Source: Vibrio pacinii DSM 19139 (GTDB taxonomy: Bacteria > Pseudomonadota > Gammaproteobacteria > Enterobacterales > Vibrionaceae). Taken from it: DNA of 64,000 nt. The stretch covers positions 124,001 through 188,000 of the forward strand of contig NZ_KL543976.1 of NCBI RefSeq assembly GCF_000711795.1, given 5' to 3'. A program made the position numbers and the translations under genes. How positions within the stretch are numbered: position 1 is the first letter of the stretch; every line of letters begins with the position of its first letter. Under the pieces are notes generated by a model that saw only the letters and a list, made by a program, of their open reading frames with translations, was not told the origin of the DNA and made no database searches. Of the stretch, positions 53,601-61,036 are shown piece after piece.

Positions 53601-56600
53601 GACTTCACCAAAGTTCCACCCTTCCCCATAAAACCAAGTATCAGGGTCAACCTGTTTGGTTTTCTCGTAGATGTGTAGCATGCTTGATTTCATTAAATGA
53701 CCCATCAGGTCGAAACGAAAACCATCGATTTTGTAATCTGTCGCCCACATCATGACACTGTCGGCAACCAGTTTCTCGAACATACGGTTTTCAGAGGCGG
53801 TGTTGTCACAACAGCTAGAGTTTTCGACCGCGCCTGTGATTGGGTTAAGACGGTGGTAGTAACCCGGAACCGTCTTATCAAGTACCGATTTGTCGTACAG
53901 ACCTGATGAGTATGTGTGGTTGTATACCACGTCTTGTACTACACGGAATCCCATTTGATGGAGTTTCTGTACCATTTCGCGGTATTCGCGTATGCGGTCA
54001 GTACCATCATTTGATACCGCATAGCTTCCCTCTGGCGCACTATAATGGAAAGGATCGTAACCCCAGTTGAAACCGTCTAATGGGCGAATGTCGGCGAGGA
54101 GAGCCTGCGCTTCACCCGTGCTTGGGTCCGTCTGCTCTAACAGCTCAATAATAGTCGAGCTGCGGCTGGTTCCGTCACTACATAAGGTCGCTTCAGGGTT
54201 GATCGTACAGAGCTTTTCAACGCTATCATGTAAATTGACGGTTTTCGCTTCGTCTTCAGGGACAGATGCTAAGTCGTAACTTGGCAATAAGTGAATCGTA
54301 GTTAAGCCTGCCTGACTAAGCGCTTCAAGTTGCTGAACACTTTCTCTTTCTTGCTCCAAGAAGGCACCATACTTACCATTACGTGCCCGCGAACCTTTGC
54401 TATCGCTGACACTAAAATCGCGAATATGCAGTTCATAAATAATATTGTCTTCTGGATTATCGAGTTCTGGAATAGGTTGAGTATCCCAACCATGCGGTTT
54501 GGTTGGCGCTGAGCTCAGATCAACCAGTTGTGAGTGCAAACTCGATGTACTGAGTGACAAAGAGTACGGGTCGGTTGCCATCATCCACTCAACGTGGTCA
54601 GTTTTAGGGTGATAGGCCTTAACACGATAGCGATAGAAAACATTTTCCAGCTCGCTACTTGCTTGGTAATGCCAGATGCCGGTTTGAGAGTCTCGCGTCA
54701 TCGCGACTGGTGAGCTTGGCAATAGGCTTTTTTCGTTATCATAGAGATAGAGTTCAACCAGTTGCGCGGTTGGTGCCCACAAAGAAAAATTCGCGGTGTC
54801 AGCTTCAATCCAACTGCCGAGTTTGGCTTCGTCAGCGTCGTTTTCTCCCGCCGTGTATAGCTCATCAATGACGCCCGGAATTTGCACGCGAGTTGCAACC
54901 AAAGGTTGGCCATCTTGGTCGAGAGCGACGGCAATCAGCTGACCTTGTAGTATCGCTTTTGCTTGTTGTTCGGTGATAGCGAGCGAAAATTGCGTGCGAC
55001 CATTGAGGTGTGGGTATTTAGTGTTGTCGATTTGACCAGCAAGCAACAAGTCATGCTTAGTGAATTGCTGCGGTTGGTTGATATCACCAGCGCCATCGCG
55101 TGTCGACCACAGTTGGTAGCTCGCAGCAGCCGAATGATCGAACCATGCCAATGTATCAGTACTTAGCCAGTGCGCTGCCGCACCTGATAACGTTACAACG
55201 CTCTGCTCGATTGGTGAATATTTGAGTGTTGAATTGCCATGGGTAGTGTAGAGCGTATTGCCTTTAGAGAACTCTATTTTCAGATCGTCCCCTCCAAGGG
55301 CCTTATCATTGCCCTTATGGACGATAAAGTTCATACACGAACCATGATTATCTTTTAAAGAGACAACAAATTTGGCGCCAAACTCAGGATCAATTTCTTG
55401 AAACGTCAGAGGATTATCCCAAGCAACGTTTTCTAGTGCTTGCTCATCAATGGCATCACAGCTGCCGTTATTCCATAGATGCAATCCCCAATCGGTGTAG
55501 TTGCCATCGGCACGTCGATAATAAATCACGGCTTGTTGGTAATGTGGCGCCGGTTGCGTCGAGGTATTATCAGGGCTGCTAGGATTGGGGTCGATAGAGT
55601 CAGGAATACCATCACCATCGTCATCACTTGAGGCAAAATCACCGAGCCCATCGCCGTTGGTATCACGACTTTCAAAGCGATCCTTAGGAAAAAGATCAAG
55701 CTGGTTAATCGCACCATCGCCGTCTATGTCTTGGTCATCAGCATCGGCAATGCCATCACTGTCGTAATCACTTGGCTGACTCGCTGCGGAGTACGGATCA
55801 CTGCCTAGTCGCTGCTCATCATCGTTACTCCACCCGTCTCCATCGATATCTTGATCGAGCCGATCGGGGATTTTATCACCGTCTAAGTCGGCCGGTTGGC
55901 TATTGGCATCGTATGGACTGGTTCCTTCCGCCCACTCGTTTAAGTCACTAAAGCCATCGTTATCATCATCAAGATCGGCGTGGTCGCCAATGCCGTCGTT
56001 ATCAGAATCGACTGATTCTTGAAAATTGTTAGGAAAACGGTCGATTTGATTGGCAACGCCGTCACCATCGCTATCGATACCTATGACTGGCTGTCCTGCC
56101 TCATCTAAATACAGCGTGGTATTATTCAACTGACCCTTTTGACGTTTGATCTCTTTACCCAGTACTTTGATACCCAGCTCCAACCGATTTAGGATCAGTT
56201 GGCGGTCTTGCTGTTGATAATCACTGGGTAAAATTTGACTCAATGCTTTTGCGCTCGCGGCAAGGGTCAGATTGTTTTGGGCGAGGTAATCGCTATCCAA
56301 GCGCAGCTTGGGTTGGTGTAGATAACGACGCAGTTTGTTGGTTGCGCGTTTCTCACTAAGTCCGCTCGCCATTTGCAATGAAATATAGGTAGTAAAAGGT
56401 GTAATCAAAGTGGTATCTGCTGGTGCAAGCATGGCGTAATCACGCGCCGCAGTGACACCCGGAATATCACTGTCGATTGATTGGCCACGCTTAACCTGAG
56501 CGATGAGTAATGCTTGACGTTCATCATTGGTTAAACCACTTAAGGAGATGGAAGCATACCCATTTTGATCGGTTATAGCCGATGGCTCTTGACTGCTATA

Positions 56601-56744
56601 GGTAAAGTCACCATTGATGTCTAACCACACTTGGGCATTATCTATGTACCCATCCATTACTTGGACGTCTAGTTGATCATTACAACCGGCAAGCAATCCT
56701 AGCGATGCCATAGCAAGGCTGAGTTTTGTTAGCTTGATGTTCAT
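50700..56744 (-). CDS. Bifunctional surface amylopullulanase lipoprotein with two GH13 domains
   Basis: A 2014-residue protein. It begins with a lipoprotein signal (lipobox LAGC, Cys21), a helical/beta N-domain (about 22-215), a series of calcium-binding thrombospondin type 3 repeats (about 222-390, DSDGDGVANQID pattern), a PUD starch-binding domain (about 403-510), further beta domains, then a pullulanase-type GH13 domain (about 770-1370) with Asp near 1010 in DGFRFDLMGH, Glu near 1041 in YGEGWNFGE and Asp in SKHDNQTLWD. A CBM20/48-like domain (about 1430-1520, NGWSTDNEMVYSGDGLY) joins it to a second alpha-amylase GH13 domain (about 1540-1960) with Asp near 1710 in DGWRLDQAY, Glu near 1750 in MVGEAWSG and Asp in IGNHDLVRL. 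All six catalytic acids are kept, so it should cut both alpha-1,6 and alpha-1,4 bonds of starch or pullulan at the cell surface. MalT-like boxes lie upstream. Confidence 0.93.
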   Translation of the reverse strand: MNIKLTKLSLAMASLGLLAGCNDQLDVQVMDGYIDNAQVWLDINGDFTYSSQEPSAITDQNGYASISLSGLTNDERQALLIAQVKRGQSIDSDIPGVTAARDYAMLAPADTTLITPFTTYISLQMASGLSEKRATNKLRRYLHQPKLRLDSDYLAQNNLTLAASAKALSQILPSDYQQQDRQLILNRLELGIKVLGKEIKRQKGQLNNTTLYLDEAGQPVIGIDSDGDGVANQIDRFPNNFQESVDSDNDGIGDHADLDDDNDGFSDLNEWAEGTSPYDANSQPADLDGDKIPDRLDQDIDGDGWSNDDEQRLGSDPYSAASQPSDYDSDGIADADDQDIDGDGAINQLDLFPKDRFESRDTNGDGLGDFASSDDDGDGIPDSIDPNPSSPDNTSTQPAPHYQQAVIYYRRADGNYTDWGLHLWNNGSCDAIDEQALENVAWDNPLTFQEIDPEFGAKFVVSLKDNHGSCMNFIVHKGNDKALGGDDLKIEFSKGNTLYTTHGNSTLKYSPIEQSVVTLSGAAAHWLSTDTLAWFDHSAAASYQLWSTRDGAGDINQPQQFTKHDLLLAGQIDNTKYPHLNGRTQFSLAITEQQAKAILQGQLIAVALDQDGQPLVATRVQIPGVIDELYTAGENDADEAKLGSWIEADTANFSLWAPTAQLVELYLYDNEKSLLPSSPVAMTRDSQTGIWHYQASSELENVFYRYRVKAYHPKTDHVEWMMATDPYSLSLSTSSLHSQLVDLSSAPTKPHGWDTQPIPELDNPEDNIIYELHIRDFSVSDSKGSRARNGKYGAFLEQERESVQQLEALSQAGLTTIHLLPSYDLASVPEDEAKTVNLHDSVEKLCTINPEATLCSDGTSRSSTIIELLEQTDPSTGEAQALLADIRPLDGFNWGYDPFHYSAPEGSYAVSNDGTDRIREYREMVQKLHQMGFRVVQDVVYNHTYSSGLYDKSVLDKTVPGYYHRLNPITGAVENSSCCDNTASENRMFEKLVADSVMMWATDYKIDGFRFDLMGHLMKSSMLHIYEKTKQVDPDTWFYGEGWNFGEVANGQRGENATQWPMAGTGIGTYNDRLRDGVRGGGPFDSGDALLKTPGFANAGNRFDDALKSKMDLIRYGMAGNLQNYPLETYSGSVVYGRDYQYGGQGAAYTLDPQESINYVSKHDNQTLWDFNQYKAAAEVSPADRARMQIVGLSTVMLGQGVPFLHMGSELLRSKSMERDSYDSGDWYNKVDFSKQSNNWNIGLPRADKDQANWSAIQSVIKNPNTVASATDIEWTDSAFKTLLQVRASTPLLKLITEQEVIDRVRFHNTGNQALPGLIAMSVNDGVSVGADLDDNNDAIMVIINANTSSQQLTVAGAQSFELHSAQLNSDDPQVKQATFNNSTFTVPALTAAVFVQPQNGTQGEGLTSSTEPVDVAPYGNTNVYVRGSMNGWSTDNEMVYSGDGLYTFNGYFTPGTYEFKLASEDWSSVNLGFTAFATTQGMVSMQDAGNGNIQITITDQGVYQFILDANQVTSLGLEVVDSQLDYGCYADNNRACDLRIYQVMLESFVDSDPNHDYGVGYGNSHHNGDLQGVIDSLDYIANLNMNALWLTPVFDSCAGQGTDDKLDATGYFACDYFNVDPKFGTNEQLKELIDKAHAKGLYVLLDGVFGHTHINGVKASPTGKLPSLTSKQGYPGQYVTYPNQDSEAFFTEVATYWIEQFAIDGWRLDQAYQLPLESWRNIHNAVEKAANDNLVAGKEWGTLGYMVGEAWSGADEITRTIYGSDSAPGLASAFNFPLRYGLVQALAVEESGVKGNARALDASWNSRSNSPYHAMPNLMIGNHDLVRLGDLIQRGQLGDYAKRHKAAYSFLAAYSGPITLYYGEEIGDEVANFAAKVSTDCVDQGLCDDHVARSSAKIEGVTTSTLSPEQAELKAYLSKLMEIRSQYPALYAGERRNLWLDDALYADLKVNSSQQIIYALNTADTPRTLTIDLSRLKTTTHLVDLLSGEVIDLTDTGNQISLPAITGRLLLVK

Positions 56745-56832
56745 TATATTAATCCGTTATTAATTCACGTTCTTGTTTATGAGTGAGTCGTAACAACTCA
56801 AGCTAACGTTATAAGTTCACTTAGAATGATTA

Positions 56833-56840
56833 CCTCATCC
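56833..56840 (-). promoter_or_regulatory. MalT-like box (minus strand)
   Basis: CCTCATCC read on the minus strand is GGATGAGG, the core of the MalT box GGGGAKGAGG; 8 of 10 positions of the longer box match. It points toward the amylopullulanase gene, about 90 bases upstream of its start. Confidence 0.6.
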
Positions 56841-56870
56841 TATCTTTCTGATTCGGAAGGCGTAGAGCGT

Positions 56871-56880
56871 GGGGATGAGA
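56871..56880 (+). promoter_or_regulatory. MalT-like box (plus strand)
   Basis: GGGGATGAGA matches 9 of 10 positions of the MalT box and faces the first box. Known MalT-controlled promoters such as pulA use sets of these sites, some in opposite direction. Confidence 0.55.
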
Positions 56881-57105
56881 AAAATAACTTGTATTGAGAT
56901 CACAATAAGCACACCCATATCGATCATGAAATTACTAGATTTGGCGCTATTTAGTGAGTTGTGTGACAGTTTGTAGTAGGAGATGAAGGAGAAACTGTAG
57001 CAATAGCACAACATGTCTTATTGATGAGAATTATGACACTGTGCCAAAGTTTAAATCGTACTCAATGGTGAACGTAACCAAAGCGTGGCGACAAATTGCA
57101 CCTAC

Positions 57106-57132
57106 AAAAAAGCCAGCAACAAGGCTGGCTTT
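57106..57132 (-). terminator. Intrinsic terminator of the 63-residue protein gene
   Basis: Arms AAAGCCAGC and GCTGGCTTT, with T run on the minus strand, directly after the stop at 57153. Confidence 0.85.
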
Positions 57133-57152
57133 CTAAAATCGTCTATTTGAAT

Positions 57153-57344
57153 TTAACGATACAATCCAATATCTCTTTGCATATGCCCAGATAAATCAGT
57201 TGCATAATGTGCACGTGGTTCACTGTTATCAACAAATAGAATATCTAATAAGTGTGCAATCAATCCTTTGAAAGAAACCGAGTAGGTTTTTTTATCCATA
57301 GAGATAGGAGCATTGATGCTACCCATTTGCATTGCTTGTGCCAT
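57153..57344 (-). CDS. Small hypothetical protein with DUF1127-like C-terminus
   Basis: A 63-residue basic protein. The ATG at 57344 has AGAGG five bases upstream; the frame is open to 57413. The ending SGHMQRDIGLYR is like the ADIGLSR end of DUF1127 proteins, small Arg-rich RNA-related peptides, but the middle (SFKGLIAHLLDILFVDNSEP) does not fit well. It has its own terminator. Function unknown. Confidence 0.7.
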   Translation of the reverse strand: MAQAMQMGSINAPISMDKKTYSVSFKGLIAHLLDILFVDNSEPRAHYATDLSGHMQRDIGLYR

Positions 57345-57551
57345 GATTGCCTCTCTATAAACTGTTGTAGTTCGTTTTGATGGGCTAATGATAGGCAATA
57401 ATTTACTGGTCAAAAAATGACAAATTTTCTTTTTTTAAATTAGAAAAACTAATGAAACAACTCATTAACAGACGTAAGTGCGCTCTATCTAGTAAATCTG
57501 CATATTCTTTCATTGTCAGTCATTATTAATGAATAATAATTTTTCAAACCA

Positions 57552-57615
57552 CATGCCTTGCGTTGGTTTTTTACACATATTTTACAAGTTAATGTGTCTT
57601 GATACGCAAGGCATG
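57552..57615. repeat. Nested inverted repeat between small gene and terC
   Basis: Outer arms of 12 bases, CATGCCTTGCGT (57552-57563) and ACGCAAGGCATG (57604-57615), are exact. Inside, ACACAT (57573-57578) pairs with ATGTGT (57592-57597). No T run follows on either strand. It lies 22 bases after the terC stop, in a 292-base gene-free region. Confidence 0.6.
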
Positions 57616-57636
57616 ATACTACGACAATACAATTAC

Positions 57637-58593
57637 TTATTCAGCATTAGTCGCGATTTCAGGTGTTTGCTTGCGTTGCTTGATCATCGAAGCAACAACC
57701 GCAATGGTCATTGTCGCTAATAACACCATTAGAGACCACAAGGTTGGGATCTCCCAATCACTACCGACCAACATCATTTTGATACCAATAAATACCATAA
57801 TGAATGACAGCGCCGGCTTAAGGTAAATAAACTTATCCATCATGCCTTGTAAAACAAAGTACAAGGAACGCAAGCCGAGTAGCGCGAATACGTTCGCAGC
57901 CAAAACCAGAAACGGCTCGCGTGTAACAGCAAAGATCGCAGGGATGGAATCTAAAGCAAACATCACATCCATAAACGCAATCACTGCAATCACGATGAAC
58001 ATAGGTGTTGCAACACGTCGCCCTTGCTCAATAACAGTGAGCGCATTACCTGAAAATGACTCACTGACAGGGATCCAACGGCGAATTAACCGCTCCGGTA
58101 GCGGGTTTACCGACTCTTCACCTTTGTCACGCGCTAGCTGAATACCCGTCCAAATCAAAAATAGTGCGAATAGATACAGCACCCAGTGGTATTGCGCCAG
58201 TAATTGCGCGCCGACCGCAATCATGACTGCACGCAATAACAGCGCGCCAATCACCCCCCATAACAGAGCTCGCGGACGTAAATGCTCTGGCACGAGGTAT
58301 TGGTGAAAGATGATCGCAAACACAAACAGGTTATCGACGCTGAGTGATTTCTCAAGCAGATAGCCTGTGATAAAAGCAATGCTAGCATTATGTGCGCTAT
58401 ATTCACTGCCTGGTGCATATACATCCCAAAAAAGATAAATGCTTGCAGCAAATAGAAACGCCAATGCAAACCAGATGAGGCTCCAGATTGCCGCTTTTTT
58501 GATCGTTACTTTGCCACCACGCGTTTGCCAAATATCAAGGCTAACCAGTGTTAGGGTCAGAAGTGCAAAGCTGATGTAAGTTATTGGGGTCAT
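57637..58593 (-). CDS. TerC/Alx family membrane protein (probable Mn2+ exporter)
   Basis: A 318-residue inner-membrane protein with about nine helices. Family motifs are ITGYLLEKSLSVDNLFVFAIIF (two acidic residues in membrane helices) and AFMDVMFALDSIPAIFAVTREPFLVLAANVFALLGLRSLYFVL. E. coli Alx of this family handles manganese and its gene is controlled by a yybP-ykoY riboswitch. The same RNA element precedes this gene, which supports a manganese role. The start ATG follows AGGAGG by four bases. TerC/Alx is also associated with tellurite resistance, but no ter operon is here. Confidence 0.93.
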   Translation of the reverse strand: MTPITYISFALLTLTLVSLDIWQTRGGKVTIKKAAIWSLIWFALAFLFAASIYLFWDVYAPGSEYSAHNASIAFITGYLLEKSLSVDNLFVFAIIFHQYLVPEHLRPRALLWGVIGALLLRAVMIAVGAQLLAQYHWVLYLFALFLIWTGIQLARDKGEESVNPLPERLIRRWIPVSESFSGNALTVIEQGRRVATPMFIVIAVIAFMDVMFALDSIPAIFAVTREPFLVLAANVFALLGLRSLYFVLQGMMDKFIYLKPALSFIMVFIGIKMMLVGSDWEIPTLWSLMVLLATMTIAVVASMIKQRKQTPEIATNAE

Positions 58594-58597
58594 ATGT

Positions 58598-58836
58598 CCT
58601 CCTAAAACGGAGGGATCGCGTTGAAAAAAGATGACGTGTAACGATCCCTACCGCAAACAAAACCTCTACACAGCGAGTAAAGCTGTGCAGTATTTGAATA
58701 CGTTGGTCTCGTCGAAACACACTGATACCGCCTATCAGTGGTGTTTATACTTACCGGATAGAAACAACGACTATCGAGATGACGATAAGTAAACCATTGG
58801 CGACTACTCCCCAAACAGCGCGGATTTTATGCCTCA
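58598..58836 (-). ncRNA. yybP-ykoY manganese riboswitch with SD-sequestering platform
   Basis: On the minus strand the leader contains the diagnostic TTTGGGGAGTAGTCGCC (58800-58816) and the late GACGAGACCAACG (58701-58713), the two conserved loops of the yybP-ykoY (Mn2+) aptamer. Downstream is a hairpin with arms CTGCACAGC/GCTGTGTAG (58666-58690). The expression platform has CCTCC (58609-58613) able to pair with the ribosome binding site GGAGG (58598-58602); a rival stem pairs GGGATCG (58642-58648) with CGATCCC (58612-58618), sharing two bases with the sequestering arm. Translation is thus probably switched on when manganese is bound, as for alx and mntP. A -10 box TATTAT lies at 58852-58857. 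Confidence 0.8.
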
Positions 58837-58863
58837 ATTTGGCGTTCGTCTATAATAAAAATC

Positions 58864-58893
58864 AAAAAAAGAGCAAAAAAATGCTCTTTTTTT
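58864..58893 (-). terminator. Terminator after the 31-residue peptide gene
   Basis: Arms AAAAAAAGAGCA and TGCTCTTTTTTT with a loop of A; a T run follows on both strands, on the minus strand it ends the small gene before the riboswitch promoter. Confidence 0.82.
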
Positions 58894-58909
58894 AGTTGCT
58901 AATTAATAG

Positions 58910-59005
58910 TCAAATTCCGCCAAACGGTACAAAATACACTAAGGCAGTCCAGATCCCTATCCAACTAGCAATCACAGCGATATCTATCCAATCTTTACTC
59001 CACAT
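58910..59005 (-). CDS. Predicted 31-residue membrane peptide
   Basis: A complete miniature gene for MWSKDWIDIAVIASWIGIWT followed by ALVYFVPFGGI. A strongly hydrophobic, Trp-rich single helix spans residues about 8-26, with an acidic/basic N-terminus. It has GGGGGGAG before the ATG and a terminator 16 bases after the stop. It lies 50 bases downstream of the 5'-nucleotidase and may be co-transcribed with it, and just upstream of the terC riboswitch. Short Trp-rich helices occur in CydX-like peptides but no cytochrome bd genes are here. Not recognised. Confidence 0.6.
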   Translation of the reverse strand: MWSKDWIDIAVIASWIGIWTALVYFVPFGGI

Positions 59006-59054
59006 AACTCCCCCCTTGAGTGCGATATCACGCAAGCTTGGACTCATAGAAGTA

Positions 59055-60806
59055 TTAGCAACCTTTATGCCAGCGCTGATTAATGTCAGTTATGTTAGCT
59101 CGATTGAGCGCCTCTGGCTGGTCAGTCAAAAGGTCGATTAAGCAATCTGCCATCGAGACAGTGGTCACGATCCCCTCGCCCTGCATGTACGTTATTGCTT
59201 CATAGCCTTCTTTGCCTTTCATGGTATAGGCAGATGAAGTTCCACAATAAACTTTATTTTCTTCAACAGGTTGCCAAGTTCCGTCACGTTCTAAAAGCAT
59301 CAGGTTCTTAATACGTTCACCCATTGGGGCATCGCATAAATAGTCAAAGCTTAACTGATGGGTATACGGATATGAGCCATCTCCAGTACCAACGACACCA
59401 TTGTTGAGTGCATTGTTAATTGCCCCTTCTAATATTTGGGCAATATAGCGTCCTTCGATATGGTAGATACCAATAGGCACGGCAAAGGGCAATAATTTTC
59501 CTGCTATATCAGCAATGGAGATGCTACCCGCACTGAGTGAGTTGCGCACCCCACCGGCATTATGAATGGAAAAATCCACTTGATGACCGAGTTTACTCAT
59601 CTTATACATAAAGGACTCAGCCACTAAAGGCGCAATTTCGCTCGGCCCCTGTTCATCAGGAATACGGACATGACGCAATTTACGCTCGCAAACGGCAATA
59701 ACTTGCTTTTGCAACTGTCGAACTTGGCTGGTGTATTTTTCTTCAAGCAGTGCTTGCAGATCGCGATCTTTTTTACATACCACGACATTGGGGTGATTAT
59801 CGATGTAGGATCGCGCGACCTGATAAGGGGAATCATTGTGGGTTTCGCTCATATTGGCATCAATAAACAGCCGACGACCAAGCAGTAATTCATTCTTACC
59901 GTTAAAGCTAAGTAGTGTCCCATCGGCGGCAAATTCAAGATCACAGTGACCTAGGCTCAACGCATGTAATCCCGCTTGAACGACGTACGTTTGCTTCACT
60001 TTAACGCCATAATCGTCATCTTTAACTAAACCTAGACCGCTAAAATCACCTTGCAGCCGGTGACTGTGACCGCCGACTACAACGCTAATGCCATCGACAT
60101 GATTCGCCAGATCAAGGTCGGCCTCATAGCCCATATGGCTAAGAAGAATAATCTTATCGATGCCACTGGCCTGTATAGCTGCTACGGTGTTTTTCGCCGT
60201 TTCAATAGCATTGACGAATGGCGTATCCCAGTCGGGATTCGAGATGTCGGCCATTTTGTCCAGTGCTAATGAAAAAATCGCCAGCTTTTCACCATCGACA
60301 GATTTCTCTATCCATTGGGCACGATTTTTTTGCGCATCGAAACTGACAACTTTGCTGTTGTTGCCAAGCTTGATTGGTTTTGCGGCCAATTCATTTGACA
60401 GATCCCAGTTACCGGCAAGTAACGGAAATTGAATTCTATTGGCAAAATGTGCCACGGGTTCGTTGCCCATGTCCAATTCGTGATTGCCCAGTGCCATTAC
60501 ATCAATATTGAGCGCATTTAACATGGTGGCATTGGCTTCGCCTTTAAAGAGCGAAAAATACAGCGTGCCTTGGAAGCAATCCCCGGCATGCAAAAAAATA
60601 AAGCCTTGCTGGTTTTGCTCTGCTTGTTGTTTTAGCTGTTTGACGCGAGTCGCGATACGGGCGAAACCACCCGCGCTTACAAACGGGGCAAGTTCGACAC
60701 CATCGACCGTAATGGCCAGTTGGAGCGATGTAGGTTCAAAGTACGAATGTGTATCGTTGATGTGCGCTAGACGTAGTTTCGTTGTTTTATTGTTTTTATC
60801 TGTCAT
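59055..60806 (-). CDS. 5'-nucleotidase / UshA-type metallophosphatase without signal peptide
   Basis: A 583-residue enzyme of the 5'-nucleotidase family: N-terminal metallophosphatase domain with HINDTHSYFEP, HAGDCFQG, GNHELDMGNEP and GGHSHRL metal-site motifs (about 14-270) and the C-terminal substrate domain with NAGGVRNSL and FDYLC type segments. Removes phosphate from nucleotides or related esters. The ATG at 60806 has AAGG before it and starts MTDKNNKTTKLRLAHIND, with no signal peptide, so the enzyme may be cytoplasmic, unlike E. coli UshA. The frame is open to 60869 but that extension is not a signal peptide either. Confidence 0.9.
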   Translation of the reverse strand: MTDKNNKTTKLRLAHINDTHSYFEPTSLQLAITVDGVELAPFVSAGGFARIATRVKQLKQQAEQNQQGFIFLHAGDCFQGTLYFSLFKGEANATMLNALNIDVMALGNHELDMGNEPVAHFANRIQFPLLAGNWDLSNELAAKPIKLGNNSKVVSFDAQKNRAQWIEKSVDGEKLAIFSLALDKMADISNPDWDTPFVNAIETAKNTVAAIQASGIDKIILLSHMGYEADLDLANHVDGISVVVGGHSHRLQGDFSGLGLVKDDDYGVKVKQTYVVQAGLHALSLGHCDLEFAADGTLLSFNGKNELLLGRRLFIDANMSETHNDSPYQVARSYIDNHPNVVVCKKDRDLQALLEEKYTSQVRQLQKQVIAVCERKLRHVRIPDEQGPSEIAPLVAESFMYKMSKLGHQVDFSIHNAGGVRNSLSAGSISIADIAGKLLPFAVPIGIYHIEGRYIAQILEGAINNALNNGVVGTGDGSYPYTHQLSFDYLCDAPMGERIKNLMLLERDGTWQPVEENKVYCGTSSAYTMKGKEGYEAITYMQGEGIVTTVSMADCLIDLLTDQPEALNRANITDINQRWHKGC

Positions 60807-61036
60807 ATACCTTCTCTCTGTTCCATTACATCGTACCGCATTCAATATGACAGATTCATTATATTTCACATTAATTATGAAAACTGAATTCAGGCGACAT
60901 TAAAAACTTTGATCTATTAGCGCTAAAGCGATTTAACCTTGATTACCACTCATATGTCACATTGTGAGCTAAATGTCTGCTATAACACGGTTTTTCTATT
61001 ATGCTTAAATGAATAACAGCGTAATGGAGTCACTCT

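Larger units (their letters stand above)
56745..57152. other. 408-base region upstream of the amylopullulanase
   Basis: Contains two MalT-like boxes and, at the far end, the terminator of the next gene. No other gene is seen. Confidence 0.5.

Noticed and set aside
55560..56080. Short tandem DNA repeats in the amylopullulanase gene
   Set aside because: They are the coding pattern of the calcium-binding TSP3 repeats, not a CRISPR array or separate DNA repeat.
57552..57615. Nested repeat as an integron attC site or a terminator
   Set aside because: It lacks the attC core sites and the T run of a terminator.
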